Of a DNA stretch of 64,000 nt, positions 37,235 through 49,540 are shown one piece after another. The DNA lies in assembly GCA_025175895.1 (NCBI GenBank), contig JAKLTH010000287.1, positions 1 through 64,000 on the forward strand. The letters run 5' to 3'. Below the pieces are notes generated by a model. It had not been told where the DNA came from, searched no databases, and saw only the letters and a list, made by a program, of their open reading frames with translations. The first letter of the stretch is position 1. Each line of letters opens with the position of its first letter. Made by a program: the position numbers and the translations under genes. The stretch comes from Wurfbainia villosa (lineage: Eukaryota > Streptophyta > Magnoliopsida > Zingiberales > Zingiberaceae).

Positions 37235-37620
37235 CATTATAAGTAAATTTTTTAATTTAGTACGTTTACGCACAAGTAAAATAATCCAATTTCCAACCGT
37301 AGTTTTAAAATTCTCAAATAATACACTTAATTTTGATTCCACTTTCAAATCTAACGTTCTCTTTCTTTCCTCTTTCTTTTGCACTTCTCTTTCCTCTTAA
37401 ATTAAATTATTTTTTTCACTCTTTCTACTTGCATGCAAAATACCATGATAATATTATGATGATATTGATCCAAAGACAACACCAGTATGGTGATAATTGT
37501 TAGAGTCCAACACCGTTGTGTGGTATTGGTTTTTAGATACTACCACTATAATAGTATCGGTCTTTAGAAAAATCAGTCTCATATCGTAGTATTAATTTTT
37601 AAAAATTCATTTGTATTGAT

Positions 37621-39498
37621 TGTTGAATGTATACTGAAAAGTCTATTTTTTATATAAATATTTTTATTTTTGAAATAAAAATCACATGATCATTGTTTGT
37701 ATATTTATGGCTATGCATATTGTCTAATACATTACATTGTAGATAACATGGTATGTGGTGTCACACGGAAGATCATGTTATCGGTTCCTTGTAAAGTATA
37801 AGTATAAGCTCACAACCGAGATGACTTTGGACAAACCATTGGTATGGTTGTAGTGTGATTTGGTATTGATTTATCTTGACCATAGAATCACACTAATACA
37901 CTTTGTGTGTATTGAGCAGGATCGACTTAGAGGTGATTCGATTTATTGCTGACTACATAATCGAATCGGACATTAAATATTATTTTGTACATACTCTTAA
38001 TCCCGATATAATAACGGGCACATATACTTAGTGTTCATTTCTTTGATTTATCAATGGGCGAGATTTATAGATTAAATCGATAGGCTCGATAAGTTGAGAA
38101 ATAATATTATTTATATGACGTGTCGTTGATTATAGGAGGAAACCGTGTCCTATATATTAGGATGATGATGCCCCCTTGAGGAGTTTATAAGGTGCATCAT
38201 GCAAACCCTGCAGGTGGACTTGGTCCGGCATAATGAAAAGGTTGAGTGGTACTACTCATGGAGTTAGATGTTGAATAATTAATGGTCAGTAAATTAATTA
38301 ATCGACGGACATTCGAGATCTTAAACACGGGGAGAAAATGTACATATAATATATGGAGCCCATATTAACTTATGGGGGTTGGTGAGGTAGATCAATGATA
38401 ATCCTTTAGTGGATTAGATTATCATTAATGGATTGGACTTTATGTGAGCTTGATCCATTGGATGACCAAGATCCAACTCCTCCTCATGGTCCCTATTGTA
38501 GCCTATTAATACCTTATGAAGCTTATATCCAATAGATAGAAACAAAACTCTAGATCCAAAGGTAGAGATTAAATCTCTAGATTCGACGATTGAGATTAAA
38601 TCTCTAGATCCGACGGTTGAGATTAAATCTCTAGAACCAATGGTGGAGATTAAAACAAGACTTATCCCTAACTCTATAAAAGGAGGGCAAGGGGTGGGCG
38701 ACAACTAAGAATCCAATTAGAGATAAGATTAGGGTTTTGGGCAGCAAGGCTTGGAGGCTAGGGTTTGGAGTTGGCGTCACCTATTAAGGAAATTTTTTCC
38801 TTATCTCCTTCTTCTTCTCTGGTGGCCGGTGTCCATACAACACCTTCCACACCTTGGCCATCATCCATAGCAGCTCTTCTCCTTCTCCTTGGCCGGTGGA
38901 ACCAAGGCTTAGGGTCCTCCCTTGAAGCTCTTGGCCGACAATCATCTCTTCTCCCTTCTCCTTATTGACCGGCGGCAAGCAACTTGCTTGTTAGTTGGCT
39001 AAAGGAAGAAGAAAATTCTTGTTTCTATTCTTCCTCTTGCTCGGAACTAGCAAGGAAGAAAGATTAATGATCTAGGAGCTTCAACTTTTGGTAGATCGTC
39101 GTCCACACGACGTCCGAAAGGAGAAAGGTCATACAATAGAAGATCGAGAGGTATATCGATTCTCTATTTTCATTTGTTACATGTTTATATTTATTTTTCA
39201 ATTATATGCATGATATATATATTCTATTTTGTGGCTAAATATACTTGGACCCCGAACATAAACACAAAAGTCGACGATCCATACATCGTCTATTCCGCGG
39301 CTATTCGTGGAATAAAGGTTGATCGCTTGAACAACAAGTTTGTTCAAGTGACTACTCTAAACGAATAGCATGACGATGACAAGGTTGCTTGGGCAATCCC
39401 TCCTGTCAAGGATAAATTTTTTTATCCGGGGACGCAGAAGGGATCGCCATGAACAAGCGACTAAGTTGAAAGGGGAAGCAAAGTTTCCCCTCCCAACA
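37621..39498 (+). mobile_element. Solo LTR (1,878 bp), probably Copia
   Basis: It starts TGTTGAATGTATACTG and ends CCTCCCAACA, with a perfect 5-bp TSD TTGAT (37616-37620 and 39499-39503). Internal phrases such as gtccggcataatgaaaaggt and a long AT-rich 5' part recall plant Angela/Tork-type Copia LTRs; this class assignment is from memory. No internal domain and no partner LTR is present. Confidence 0.82.
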
Positions 39499-39687
39499 TT
39501 GATATGTAAGTTGTGATATTAATTTTTTAAAAATAATAAAGAAGAGCATATTTAAAATTTAGAGCACTATATAAATTCATATGAGTTTGAATAGATCCGA
39601 TTGGAGTTTGTTAGGATCATTCATGAATTTTGTTTGGAATTCATTGATGGAATATAAGATTTGAATTTTTGAAAAGTTGACATAATG

Positions 39688-42600
39688 TAGGTGTGTCAAT
39701 TCGGGTGGGTCGGGTGGGTTCGGGTTAGGTTAAGACAAGGGTATTACAAAAAATTTTCCAACCCGAACCCGACCCGAACCCGACCAAACCCAAAATTGCT
39801 GAACCCGAACCTGAACCCGGCTCAACCCGGGTAACCCGACCCAACCCGATTTTTAATATTTTTTCCAGGATTTTCAAAAATTATTCCAAAACTAGCGTCT
39901 GTATCTTGTTTCCTTCTGTCCTTTTGTATGTAAAACTAGCATACGTAAAAAGTTCAAGAATTATGTCCTTTTGTTTCCAAAACAATCATCTATTGGCTTG
40001 CAAAACTAGCAGATGCTAATGAGACCAAGAATAACAATACAAAAAAAAGTTCAAGCATCACAAGACACACAATAACTTTCAAACTCCACTTTTCCATTGT
40101 TATCCAGTCTCCACAGTCCACCCTGTCGTACCTTAAAACAACATATAAAATAACAAAAATTAAAATATGTAAGCTTTTAAAAATCACAATTTATAAATTC
40201 ATAACTTACTTTTCAATGTCATAGCAATATGAGAATCATCAATCATTTGTTGCAACAGTAGTTGATCCAACATCCTCGTTTATGAATAAATTCATAATAT
40301 TTTCAGTCAAATCATCTAGTCCCACCTCAGTATTTTCTAAAAAAAATATATATTAGTAAAGCAAATAACTTTAAATGAAACAAAAAAAGAAAAAGCACTA
40401 ACCTTTCTGTCCAACTAACCAATCTCTACAACAAACTAATGTCTCAACAACATCAAACTTCATTGCACTACGATATTGGTCAAGTATTCTACCACCAGTG
40501 CTAAAAGCTGATTCAGAAGCAACTGTAGAAATTGGAACGCTCAAGATATCTCTGGCCATTTGTGCAAGTTCAGGATACCTAAATTGATGAGCTTTCCAGA
40601 ACGCGAGAATATCAAATTTTGCAACTCTGTCAATTTGTGGTTCTTCCAAATAGAGCTCCAATTGACTCTTTTGAGCTCTACCACTGAATTTTAAACTTTG
40701 AAATGATTCAAATTCCTATACCATAAATGAAATATATTGGATTACTGGCAACGAAAAAGTAAAAAAATAGTGAAAAAAAATTATTATAATCAGTACCTTC
40801 AAAACATCCATGCATCCGCTTTCTGAATTTAAAGTAAGAAAAACATTATCATCAATGCCACTGCAAGAACTCGAAGATGTGCCGCTGGTACTTAGCTTGG
40901 AAGCAATAATCGTGTATTCCTCGAACAAAGAAACTAATTTAGACCTTACTAGACTTAATTCGTCACTATCTTCTCCATATAACTTGTTGTAACAAAACTC
41001 GACAAACTGCATCTTGAACCTCGGATCAATTATCACAGCAATGGCAAACAAAATGTTATAATCTTTCCAGTACTTATCAAATTTCAGACACATCCGGTTG
41101 GCCATTGATCTCATGAATTCATCAGAGCTTTTCGAGGCTTGATTTAATGTCAACTGAACCATAAAGATGCGAGGAAAGTAAAGATTGGCAGTAGGATATT
41201 TCACTCCAGAAAACAATGATGTTGTCTCATAGAAAACCTCAAGGAATTTGCATATTTTTTCAACTTGTCCCCACATCAACCGATGGACAATGTGTGAAAT
41301 TAGAATCGACCAATCTCAAATGATTAAAAGCACGTCGATAATACATGGCATTAGAAAGCATCAAATAAGTAGAATTCCATCTAGTAGGAACATCTTGTCT
41401 AAGTGATTTCTTAGAATCAAGTGAAGTTTGAGTGACAGATTCCATAAACTTTTGCTTTCTCACTTGGCTGCCTTTCACATATTTTACACATTCCCGAATC
41501 TTATCAACAGAACCATCAATTCTTTTCAAACCTTCTTGCACAATTAAATTGAGAATGTGTGCACAACAACGAACATGCAAAAACTCACCACTATTCACTA
41601 ATGAACAATTTAAACCAAGTTGATCCCTTAAAAGACTAACAAACACATCATTTGCAGCTGCATTGTCTAATGTAATTGTGAAAACCTTTCTCTGAATTCC
41701 CCAAACATTGAATAAACCATTAATTTTATCACACAATGCAATACCAGAATGAGGTGGAGGCATGTAAGAGAAATTGATAATCCTTTTTTGCAAAATCCAA
41801 TTAGAATCAATGAAATGCGCTGTCAAGCATATATAGCCATCAGTGGCAATAGAAGTCCATAAATCAGAAGTGAAACAAATTTTTCCAGGGCATGAATTCA
41901 TTTCTTGAGCTAGTCTATTGCTTTCATTTTTATGCATCTTGATAATATCAGTCCTTGCGGTGTTTCTAGTGAAATGAACGACTTGAGGTTCCAAATAAGC
42001 AAAAATTGATCTAACTGCCTCATATTCCACAAACTGAAATGGTAAATCATGTCTCACAATTGCTAAGATTATCAACTCTCTAAACCTTTCTTGACTGAAC
42101 TTTTGTGACCTGATGGCTAGACTTTTATCACCTTGTTCTAACAAAGCCTGAGCAATATCACGAGTTTTCTGTCTAGAACACTGATTAATGATATGGCGTC
42201 GAAGATTACATGTACCCATACTGTTGTCCGCTTTGTATGTAATCCCACATGCTTTACATTTGCAACGTAAATCTTCTCCTTCTTTTTTCGGAAGCATCTC
42301 AAAGTATTGCCACCACTTTGATTTCAAGGTTCTCTTTCGTTTGCCACTTCCGGAGGCTTAGCCTTGCAAATTAGTACAAGTTTATGCATTTACATCCAAA
42401 TCCTTCATAGTCAAAGGTGCACCCTCCACACTATCCTCCTCTTGATCAAGATCAATATGGTGTGAACTCATTCTGTAAAAAAGATTTTCTCATTAGTTTT
42501 CATTATTCTCGAGAGAAAACATGGGTTTTACGAGACCAAAAGTTTTCTGATCGATAGCATCACGAGCTTCGTTTATGATCAAGTTTTTTTACACACTCGA

Positions 42601-43577
42601 TGCATATCTTTAACTATTAGAAAAATAGTGAAAATGTGAAGAAGAAAAAAATAGAGGCCAAATTGAAAAATATTCCTGCAAAACCCACTTTCCTTTTGCC
42701 ACTATTTGCTTGTTAGACGAAAACCCCACAAATTCATTGTTTCCTTTCTTCTATTAACCTACAATTAGAGGCTGCTATTGCTATAAAGTCCTAGGATATT
42801 AGTGACATCGGTGATTGGACTCTCGCACTTATTTAAACCTTGATTATGGCTGCTTACTTATGCAAATTTGATCGCCTGACACATTCATTGTGAGCACAGA
42901 AAGAAAAAGAAAAAAAAATGAGCATTTTCACGTTGAGAAAAGGATAGGAAATTAAAGCAACAGATGTAAATCCTCAATAAATAAAATCAGACATTTTTAT
43001 TAAACTCACCTTCTCTTCCTTAAGAAACTTGGAGCTTAGAGATGGAGATTGAAGAGAAGGCGTCGGCAAGTTTGGCGATGGCTGAATGATTAGAAAAAAT
43101 AAAACCTAGACATTCATATGTAGGTTAATTAATGATATTTATTAACTACGTAGGTTTAAGTTATTTAATTTGATATTATTTTTAAAATCTTAATCATTTT
43201 TAATAAGTGTCATGATAAAAAATTTATAACTACACTATAAAATAAATGTCATTAAGAAAATACCATAATATACTATTTTTCTTGTAGTGCCAATATATTT
43301 ACATGTTTATTGGCGCATCACGTTTTTAACCCTAAAAATAAAAAATTATAAAATAATAAACGTAAATAATATATATATATAAGTCGGGTGGGTCGGGTGG
43401 GTTAGGGTTATTGGGTGACTTGAATCTTAAATCGGGTCAACCCGAATTTAACCTAACCCAATTTTTTTTCGGGTTTATTTTTGGTTCCAACCCGATTTGA
43501 CCTGAATCCAAAATCCCTCAACCCTAACCTAATTTTTTTCGGGTCGACTCGTGTCGGGTTCATTTTTGACACCCCTA
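39688..43577 (-). mobile_element. hAT transposon (3,890 bp) with intact ends
   Basis: The terminal inverted repeats are TAGGTGTGTCAA at the left and TAGGGGTGTCAA at the right (read inverted). A perfect 8-bp TSD ACATAATG lies at 39680-39687 and 43578-43585. Subterminal clusters of CCCGACC/GGGTCGGGTGGGTT words lie at both ends. It carries one minus-strand BED-type transposase gene with disabling lesions. Confidence 0.93.
40243..42471 (-). pseudogene. hAT transposase, BED-finger type (RICESLEEPER/DAYSLEEPER-like), disrupted
   Basis: The likely start is the ATG at 42471. In-frame TAA codons occur at 42384-42382 and 42360-42358. After them comes an open region with a BED-type zinc finger (C.C.AC...H...QC, about 42250-42170). 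A hAT RNase H-like core follows (FTSDLWTS, TLDNAAANDV, RCCAHILNLIVQEGL, DVPTRWNSTYLML). Near 41265-41280 there is a 1-nt frameshift. The next frame continues with WGQVEKICKFLEVFYETT and IIDPRFKM. A spliced exon (40715-40398) carries the hAT dimerisation domain (FDILAFWK, YPELAQMARDILSVPISTVA, ESAFSTGGRIL). The last small exon ends near 40243. All domains are present, but the product cannot be made as one chain. Confidence 0.85.
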
Positions 43578-44420
43578 ACATAATGGAAGAAGATAATGTA
43601 GTGAAGGGATTAATTTATCGTGTCCATATCTAGTTCTGACATCTATATGATAACTTATATGTACGTGTCAATTGTCTTAAAGTTATAAACTTTAAAAAAT
43701 TTCTTATCATTGATGTTAATGATTTCGAACTGATATTTTTTATCATATATATAGACTTTATAATATTTCAGAAATCTATAACACTTAGAATGAGTATGAT
43801 TGAAGCTCTTTAGGTTCATCAATAGATTTTTATGAGATTGATTTTTTTTTAAAAGTAAAGAAGAGTATATTTGAATCCGGAGCACTGTAGAAATCTATAG
43901 GAGCTGGAATGAATTCGATCAAAGTTCTTTATGATCATTTATGAGTTTTGACCGAAACCCCATTGATGATTAGGGGATTTTGGATTTTTGAAAAATTGAT
44001 ATGTAATATGAGAGGATAGTGTAATAATGGTATTTATGATGCTCATGTCTAATTCCAACATCCCTACGATAAATTATACGTATGTATCAAGTGCCTTAAA
44101 GTCTTTTCAGATCTATCAAGGGGTTTCAATCAAAATCTATTGATGAATCAAGAGAACTTTGATTAGACTCATTCTAAGTATTACAGATTTTTGAAATATT
44201 ATAAAGTTTATATGTGTCAAAAAATATCAATTTGAAATCATTAATATCAGTAACAAGAAGATTTTCAAAGTTTATAACTTTAAGGCAATTGACACATACA
44301 TATAATTTATGGTAGGAATGTTGGAATTAAACATAAACACTATAAATACCTTCACTAACTACCTTCTTTTATTATATATTAACTTTTCAAAAATTTAAAT
44401 CTCCTAGATCTATGAATGAA

Positions 44421-45510
44421 CACTACAACAAAAATGACAAAAGACAACACCACAAAGACAACGGTTTTAGGAGAAACCGTTGTGATTTTGATAAAAGACA
44501 ACGGTTTTTGACAAAACCGTTGTCTTTGAGCGCCCATATAACACAAAAGACAACGGTTTTACACTATCTGTTGTCGTTGAGCATATTTTTTTTTAATCAA
44601 CAACACATTTTACAACGGTTTTCCAGAACTGTTGTCTTTAAGTTTTTTTTTTATCTTAACAACAGTAGGGACAACGGTACAATCAACCATTGTCAATGAG
44701 AATATTTTTGTAACTTAGCACAACGGTCAAAAAATGTTGTCGTTGTGATAATATTACAACGGTTTTAAAAGTTTATATATATTTTTAAAATTTGTTAGGT
44801 TAAATAATTCTTCCCTAAACTTCTCCGTCGTTCCTACTTCCCAAAAAACCTCCGCCATTCTCCGTTGCGCGCTCGTCCATCCCATCTTCTTCCGCGCCGG
44901 CTTCTCACGGTTGCTCGGCCTCTGTTCGTTCTCTTCCTTTTTCGTCGGTCATTGCTCGACCTCCGTTCGTCGGCCTTCGTCCATCGTTCAACGTCCTGAT
45001 TTCGTCCCAACAGGTTCGTGTTCCAACCTTATTCTTCATGAAGATTATTCACCTTATATCATCCTTTGTACATCGTATTTATCTATTCTAGAAGTCATTC
45101 TCTCGGTATTCTATAATATAAAATGTCTGTTTCTAAATTTAGTTTAATTTTTTTACTTTATAGTGTCTTCCAACCCCTGAAATTTATATTTAATTCACTG
45201 AACAGCTGCTTTGTCTGTATTTATCGTTAGTTTCTACTAAAGATGATATTTATCTGTCTCCATATATTGATCTTTATTTTAGTTTCAAGCCATTCTCTCC
45301 ATTTTCTATAATATGAAAAGCCAATTTCTAACTTTAGCTTAGGTGGACAGCCAGATCATATACAAATTTAAGTTACTTCATATTACCTTCTTATCTTGGA
45401 AATATAAGTTTGATACATTGAAGCATCTACTGCTGCTTTATTAATGATCTAGTGGTGTTAAGTATTATGAAGATTTATTTAATTGTCAATTAATGTTTGT
45501 ATACACTAGA
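44421..45510 (+). promoter_or_regulatory. 5' non-coding region of the 10-kb CACTA
   Basis: After the repeat array, a pyrimidine-rich stretch (44810-45010, cttctccgtcgttcctactt...) resembles a leader. A possible intron precedes the transposase ATG at 45511. No coding domain was seen here. Confidence 0.35.
44447..44770. repeat. Left subterminal repeats of the 10-kb CACTA
   Basis: About ten copies of acaacggttt/aaaccgttgt words occur in direct and inverted pairs about 20-40 bp apart, such as gacaacggttttaggag and gaaaccgttgtgattttg. These are expected binding sites for the element's TNPA-like protein. Confidence 0.8.
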
Positions 45511-48500
45511 ATGGACAAAGAATGGATGTTCAATGATAGATTATCACCTGAGTATGCGTATAGAGTAGATTCCTTCTTGCAATTTACAGTGTAAAATTCT
45601 AGTGATTCTAATGCAATATCTTGTCCATGTGCCATGTGTGGTAACCTAAGAAGGAACAGTATTGATGTCACAAGGGCTCATTTAAGAAGTAATGGTATGG
45701 ATTTAACATACGTAGTGTGGATATGGCATGGAGAAAAAACCTCATTTACCAACTTAATGAATGATAGTGAACAAGGCCAACAAGGTGAACAAAATTTCTT
45801 TGATGAGAAGCTTGTAGATATGGTAAATGCGACATATGAATATGATGAGAATCCAACTACATTCAATAACTTACTCCATGATGTTGAGAAACCTTTATAT
45901 CCTGGATGTAAAAAATTTACAAAGTTATCTGCCATTGTTAAATTGTACAACTTGAAAGCCAAATATAGTTGGAGCGATAAAGGATTCACAGACATTCTTT
46001 CTTTGTTGGGAGAAATGCTTCCAGATGGTAATGAATTGCCTTTATCAGTGTATGCTGCGAAGAAATCCTTGGCTGCATTGGGTATGGACTATGAAAAAAT
46101 CCATGCATATCCTAATGATTGTATCTTATATCGGAAGGAATACGCAGATTGTATCAATTGTCCTACTTGTGGGTTTTCAAGATGGAAGATATGCAAGAAT
46201 TCTAAAGTAAATGAAGGAGTTCCTGCAAAGGTCCTCTGGTACTTTCCACCTATTCCAAGATTTCAAAAAATGTTTCGAAACCAAGAAACCTCTAAGGTGT
46301 TAACCTGGCATGCTGATAGTAGAACTTGTGATGGTTATTTGCGTCATCCAGCAGATTCACCCAATTGGAAGGTAGTCGACCATAAGTGGCCAGATTTTGC
46401 TTTTGAGCCAAGAAATTTGAGATTGGCCTTATCGACAGATGGAATAAATCCTCATAGATTGATGAGTTCTACGTATAGTTGTTGGCCAGTTCTGTTGATC
46501 ACTTACAATCTTCCTCCATTTTTGTGTATGACGAGAAAATTTATGATGCTTACTTTATTGATATCGGGTCCTAAACAACCAGGGAATGATATTGATGTTT
46601 ACTTAGCACCTTTGATTGATGACTTAAAGAACTTATGGGAAGAAGGTATTGAAGCATATGATGCATATCGACAAGAAATATTCACCCTTAAAGCAGTCTT
46701 ATTATGGACAATTAATGACTTTCCGACATATGGAAACCTTTCTGGATGTCGCGTGAAAGGATATAATGCATGTCCTATCTGTCGTGAAAACACATGTGCA
46801 AAAAGATTGAAACATAGTAGAAAAATGTCATTCATAGGCCATAGAAGGTTTCTTCCTGAGAACCATCCTTATCGAAGGCAAAAGAAAGCATTTGATGGGA
46901 AGCAAGACTTTAACATTGCACCGAGACCATTGAGTGGTCGTGATATTTCCAAAACAGTTAATAAAATTAATTGTCGTTGGGGAAAAATGAACGGAAAACT
47001 TCAAGCATTAGAGGATGGTAGTCAACCATATTGGAAGAAGAAATCAATATTCTTCGAACTTGCGTATTGGGAGCATCTACATGTCCGACATGTTCTTGAT
47101 GTGATGCACATCGAGAAAAATATATGTGAAAGCCTGGTTGACACATTACTTGGCATTCCAGGGAAAACAAAAGATGGATTAGCAGCACGCCTAGACCTTG
47201 TGGATATGAATGTCAGGTTGGAATTGGCACCAAAGGAGGGGAAAAAAACTTTTTTGCCAGCGGCGTGTTATACATTAAGTAAAGATGAGAAAACGAAATT
47301 TTGTAGCTCCTTGTTGGGAATGAAGGTTCCTACAAGTTATTCATCCAATATTAGAAGCCTTGTATCAATGAAGGAATTGCAACTTTTTGGTATGAAATCA
47401 CACGATTGTCACACTTTGATGCAACAGTTACTTCTAGTTGCCATTCATGGTGTCTTACCCAAACATGTTAGATATACTATCACTCGATTGTGCTTTTTCT
47501 TCAACAAGTTGTGTAGCAAAGTGATAGATGTCTTGAAGTTAGATGATATGCAAAGAGATATTGTGACAACATTGTGTTTACTTGAAAAATATTTTCCTCC
47601 TTCATTTTTTGATGTCATGCTCCATTTGACTGTTCACCTCGTACGTGAGGTTAAATTGTGTGGACCAGTTTGGTATAGATGGATGTACCCATTTGAAAGA
47701 TTCATGAAAACATTGAAAGGTTATGTGCGAAATCGCAATCGACCCGAAGGTTGTATAGCCGAGTGTTATATTGCTGAGGAGGCTCTAGAATTTTGCTCAG
47801 ACTACCTGTTTAATGTGCACACTGTTGGCATCCCAACAAGGAATCGTCAATTGGAGTTTACCAGACCTTTATCACGAGATCGAGTGCACTCTACCAATCA
47901 TGAGGAGTGGGAGCAAGCACATCGTCACGTATTAGAAAATAATGATGAGATAGAGCCATATATCGAGTAATTTCTCCAACTAATTGCTACTTTCAAATGC
48001 GACATTAAATTGTAGTATCTAACCGTTTCATTATCATATCTTCAACAACAAACACATGGCTCATTTGAAGGCAACATTTCATCAGAAAGCAAAGTCAAAA
48101 AAGTGGTTACAAGATGAGCACAATCGGACTTTTATTCCGTGGTTGCGTGATACTGTAAGTTACATGCAAATTAATGTTGGAGTTTATAATTTATGAAGAT
48201 TAATATATAATTCAACTTTTGCATTTTGCAATTTATAGGTTGTAAATGCAATTAACCATTCGACACATCAAATCTCTGAACAATTAAAGTGGTTGGCGCA
48301 TGGACCTAGCACGCGAGTATTCAAGTATTATGCATATTTAATTGATGGGGTTACTTATCACACAAAAGAGCGTGATGACGTGCGGGTAGTGCAAAATTCT
48401 GGAGTAAGCTTAGTTGCAAAGATTATGCAACTTTCTAGCGCAAAGGATAGGAATCCAATTGTGTCAGATATGGTATTCTATGGCGTTATTGATGAAATAT

Positions 48501-48892
48501 GGGAGCTCGATTACCATCTCTATCGAATTCCAGTGTTTAAATGTAATTGGGTTGATAATAATGGTGGTATTAAAGTAGATGAACATGGTTTCACATTAGT
48601 AAACCTCAAAAGGATAGGGTTTAAATCTGATTCATTCATCTTAGGGAGTCAAGCGAAACAAGTTTTTTACCTTGAAGACCCTGAAGATCCCACATGGTCT
48701 GTTGCACTTGCAACTCCTAGTAGAGACTACTTTGAAAATATTATTGGTGATAATTTGGAAGAAACTGCAACCAACTATCAATGTTTTTCCCGAGGGCTTC
48801 CAATAATGAATGTTGACGGATTAGATGACAATGAACCACCGTGCATGCGTGAAGATTGTGACGGAACATGGGTTGATGATGTTTTACCTTAG
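45511..48892 (+). pseudogene. TNP2-like CACTA transposase (Transposase_21, DUF4218, DUF4216), near-complete
   Basis: The natural start appears to be the ATG at 45511 (MDKEWMFNDRLSPEY), but an in-frame TAA at 45592-45594 ends this short peptide. The same frame reopens and runs without a stop to 47970 (778 codons from 45634). It contains the N-terminal zinc-type motif (CPCAMCGN), the Transposase_21 core (PLYPGCKKFTKL, VLWTINDFPTYGNLSG, CPICRE), a DDE-region candidate (HVLDVMHIEKNICESLVDTL), and DUF4218 (ITRLCFFFNKLC, VRYRWMYPFER-like WMYPFERFMKTLKGYVRNR). A small exon follows (HLKATFHQKAKSKKWLQDE, about 48056-48153). The last exon, 48240-48892, carries DUF4216 (FYGVIDEIWELDYHLYRIPV, FKCNWVD). 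In TNP2 transposases this protein cuts the element ends. Apart from the early stop it is well preserved. Confidence 0.85.
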
Positions 48893-49540
48893 TGTGGAAA
48901 ATATCCAACTTGGTTTGTCTTTGTGTCACCTTGTGTTACTTTGGACTGAAATTATATTTTTTTCCCATAAATTTGCTATATCTTATGGGATTGCTTTATT
49001 TTATTTGTCACTCGATTATTTCTGTTTTGGTAAATGATACTGCTTTAACTATTATCTGTTATCTGTAAATGATACTCTTTATCCCATAAATTTGATGATG
49101 TTTTACCACACCGCCATCAAATCTGCTTTGGTAAATGATATTGCTTTATATGTCAGATCATTTTGTAACACAATAATGAAATGCCAGTTTGATCCTTTGT
49201 GATAGTCGCTGCACCTCCAAATTTACCAACCCTTAAAGGAGATTGTAAGAATTTCAACTTTGTGTTGCTTACTTGTTATTTGTTTTTCTTAATATTTGCA
49301 CATATTTTTTACAATTGTATTGCTGTCAAGCTTATTTGTATATGAGTTCTGTTCATGAACTTTTATATAATAATGATACTAAGCATGCCAATTGTAGATT
49401 ATATTCATCTAAAGCTGAATTTTTTGTTGTCAACTCACATAAGACAGAAGTTGCAAGTTTAATATTTGTTGTTATCTCCAACACTAATTTATGATATTTA
49501 CCTTATATTTGCAAATTATAGATTTTGTGATTAATAGGTT
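48893..49540. other. Spacer between the two CACTA genes
   Basis: This AT-rich, non-coding sequence lies between the transposase stop and the first exon of the second gene. It may hold the 3'UTR and promoter; no motif is clear. Confidence 0.4.

Noticed and set aside
37621..39498. Protein-coding frames (e.g. around 38765-38968)
   Set aside because: They lie within the solo LTR and have no conserved domain.
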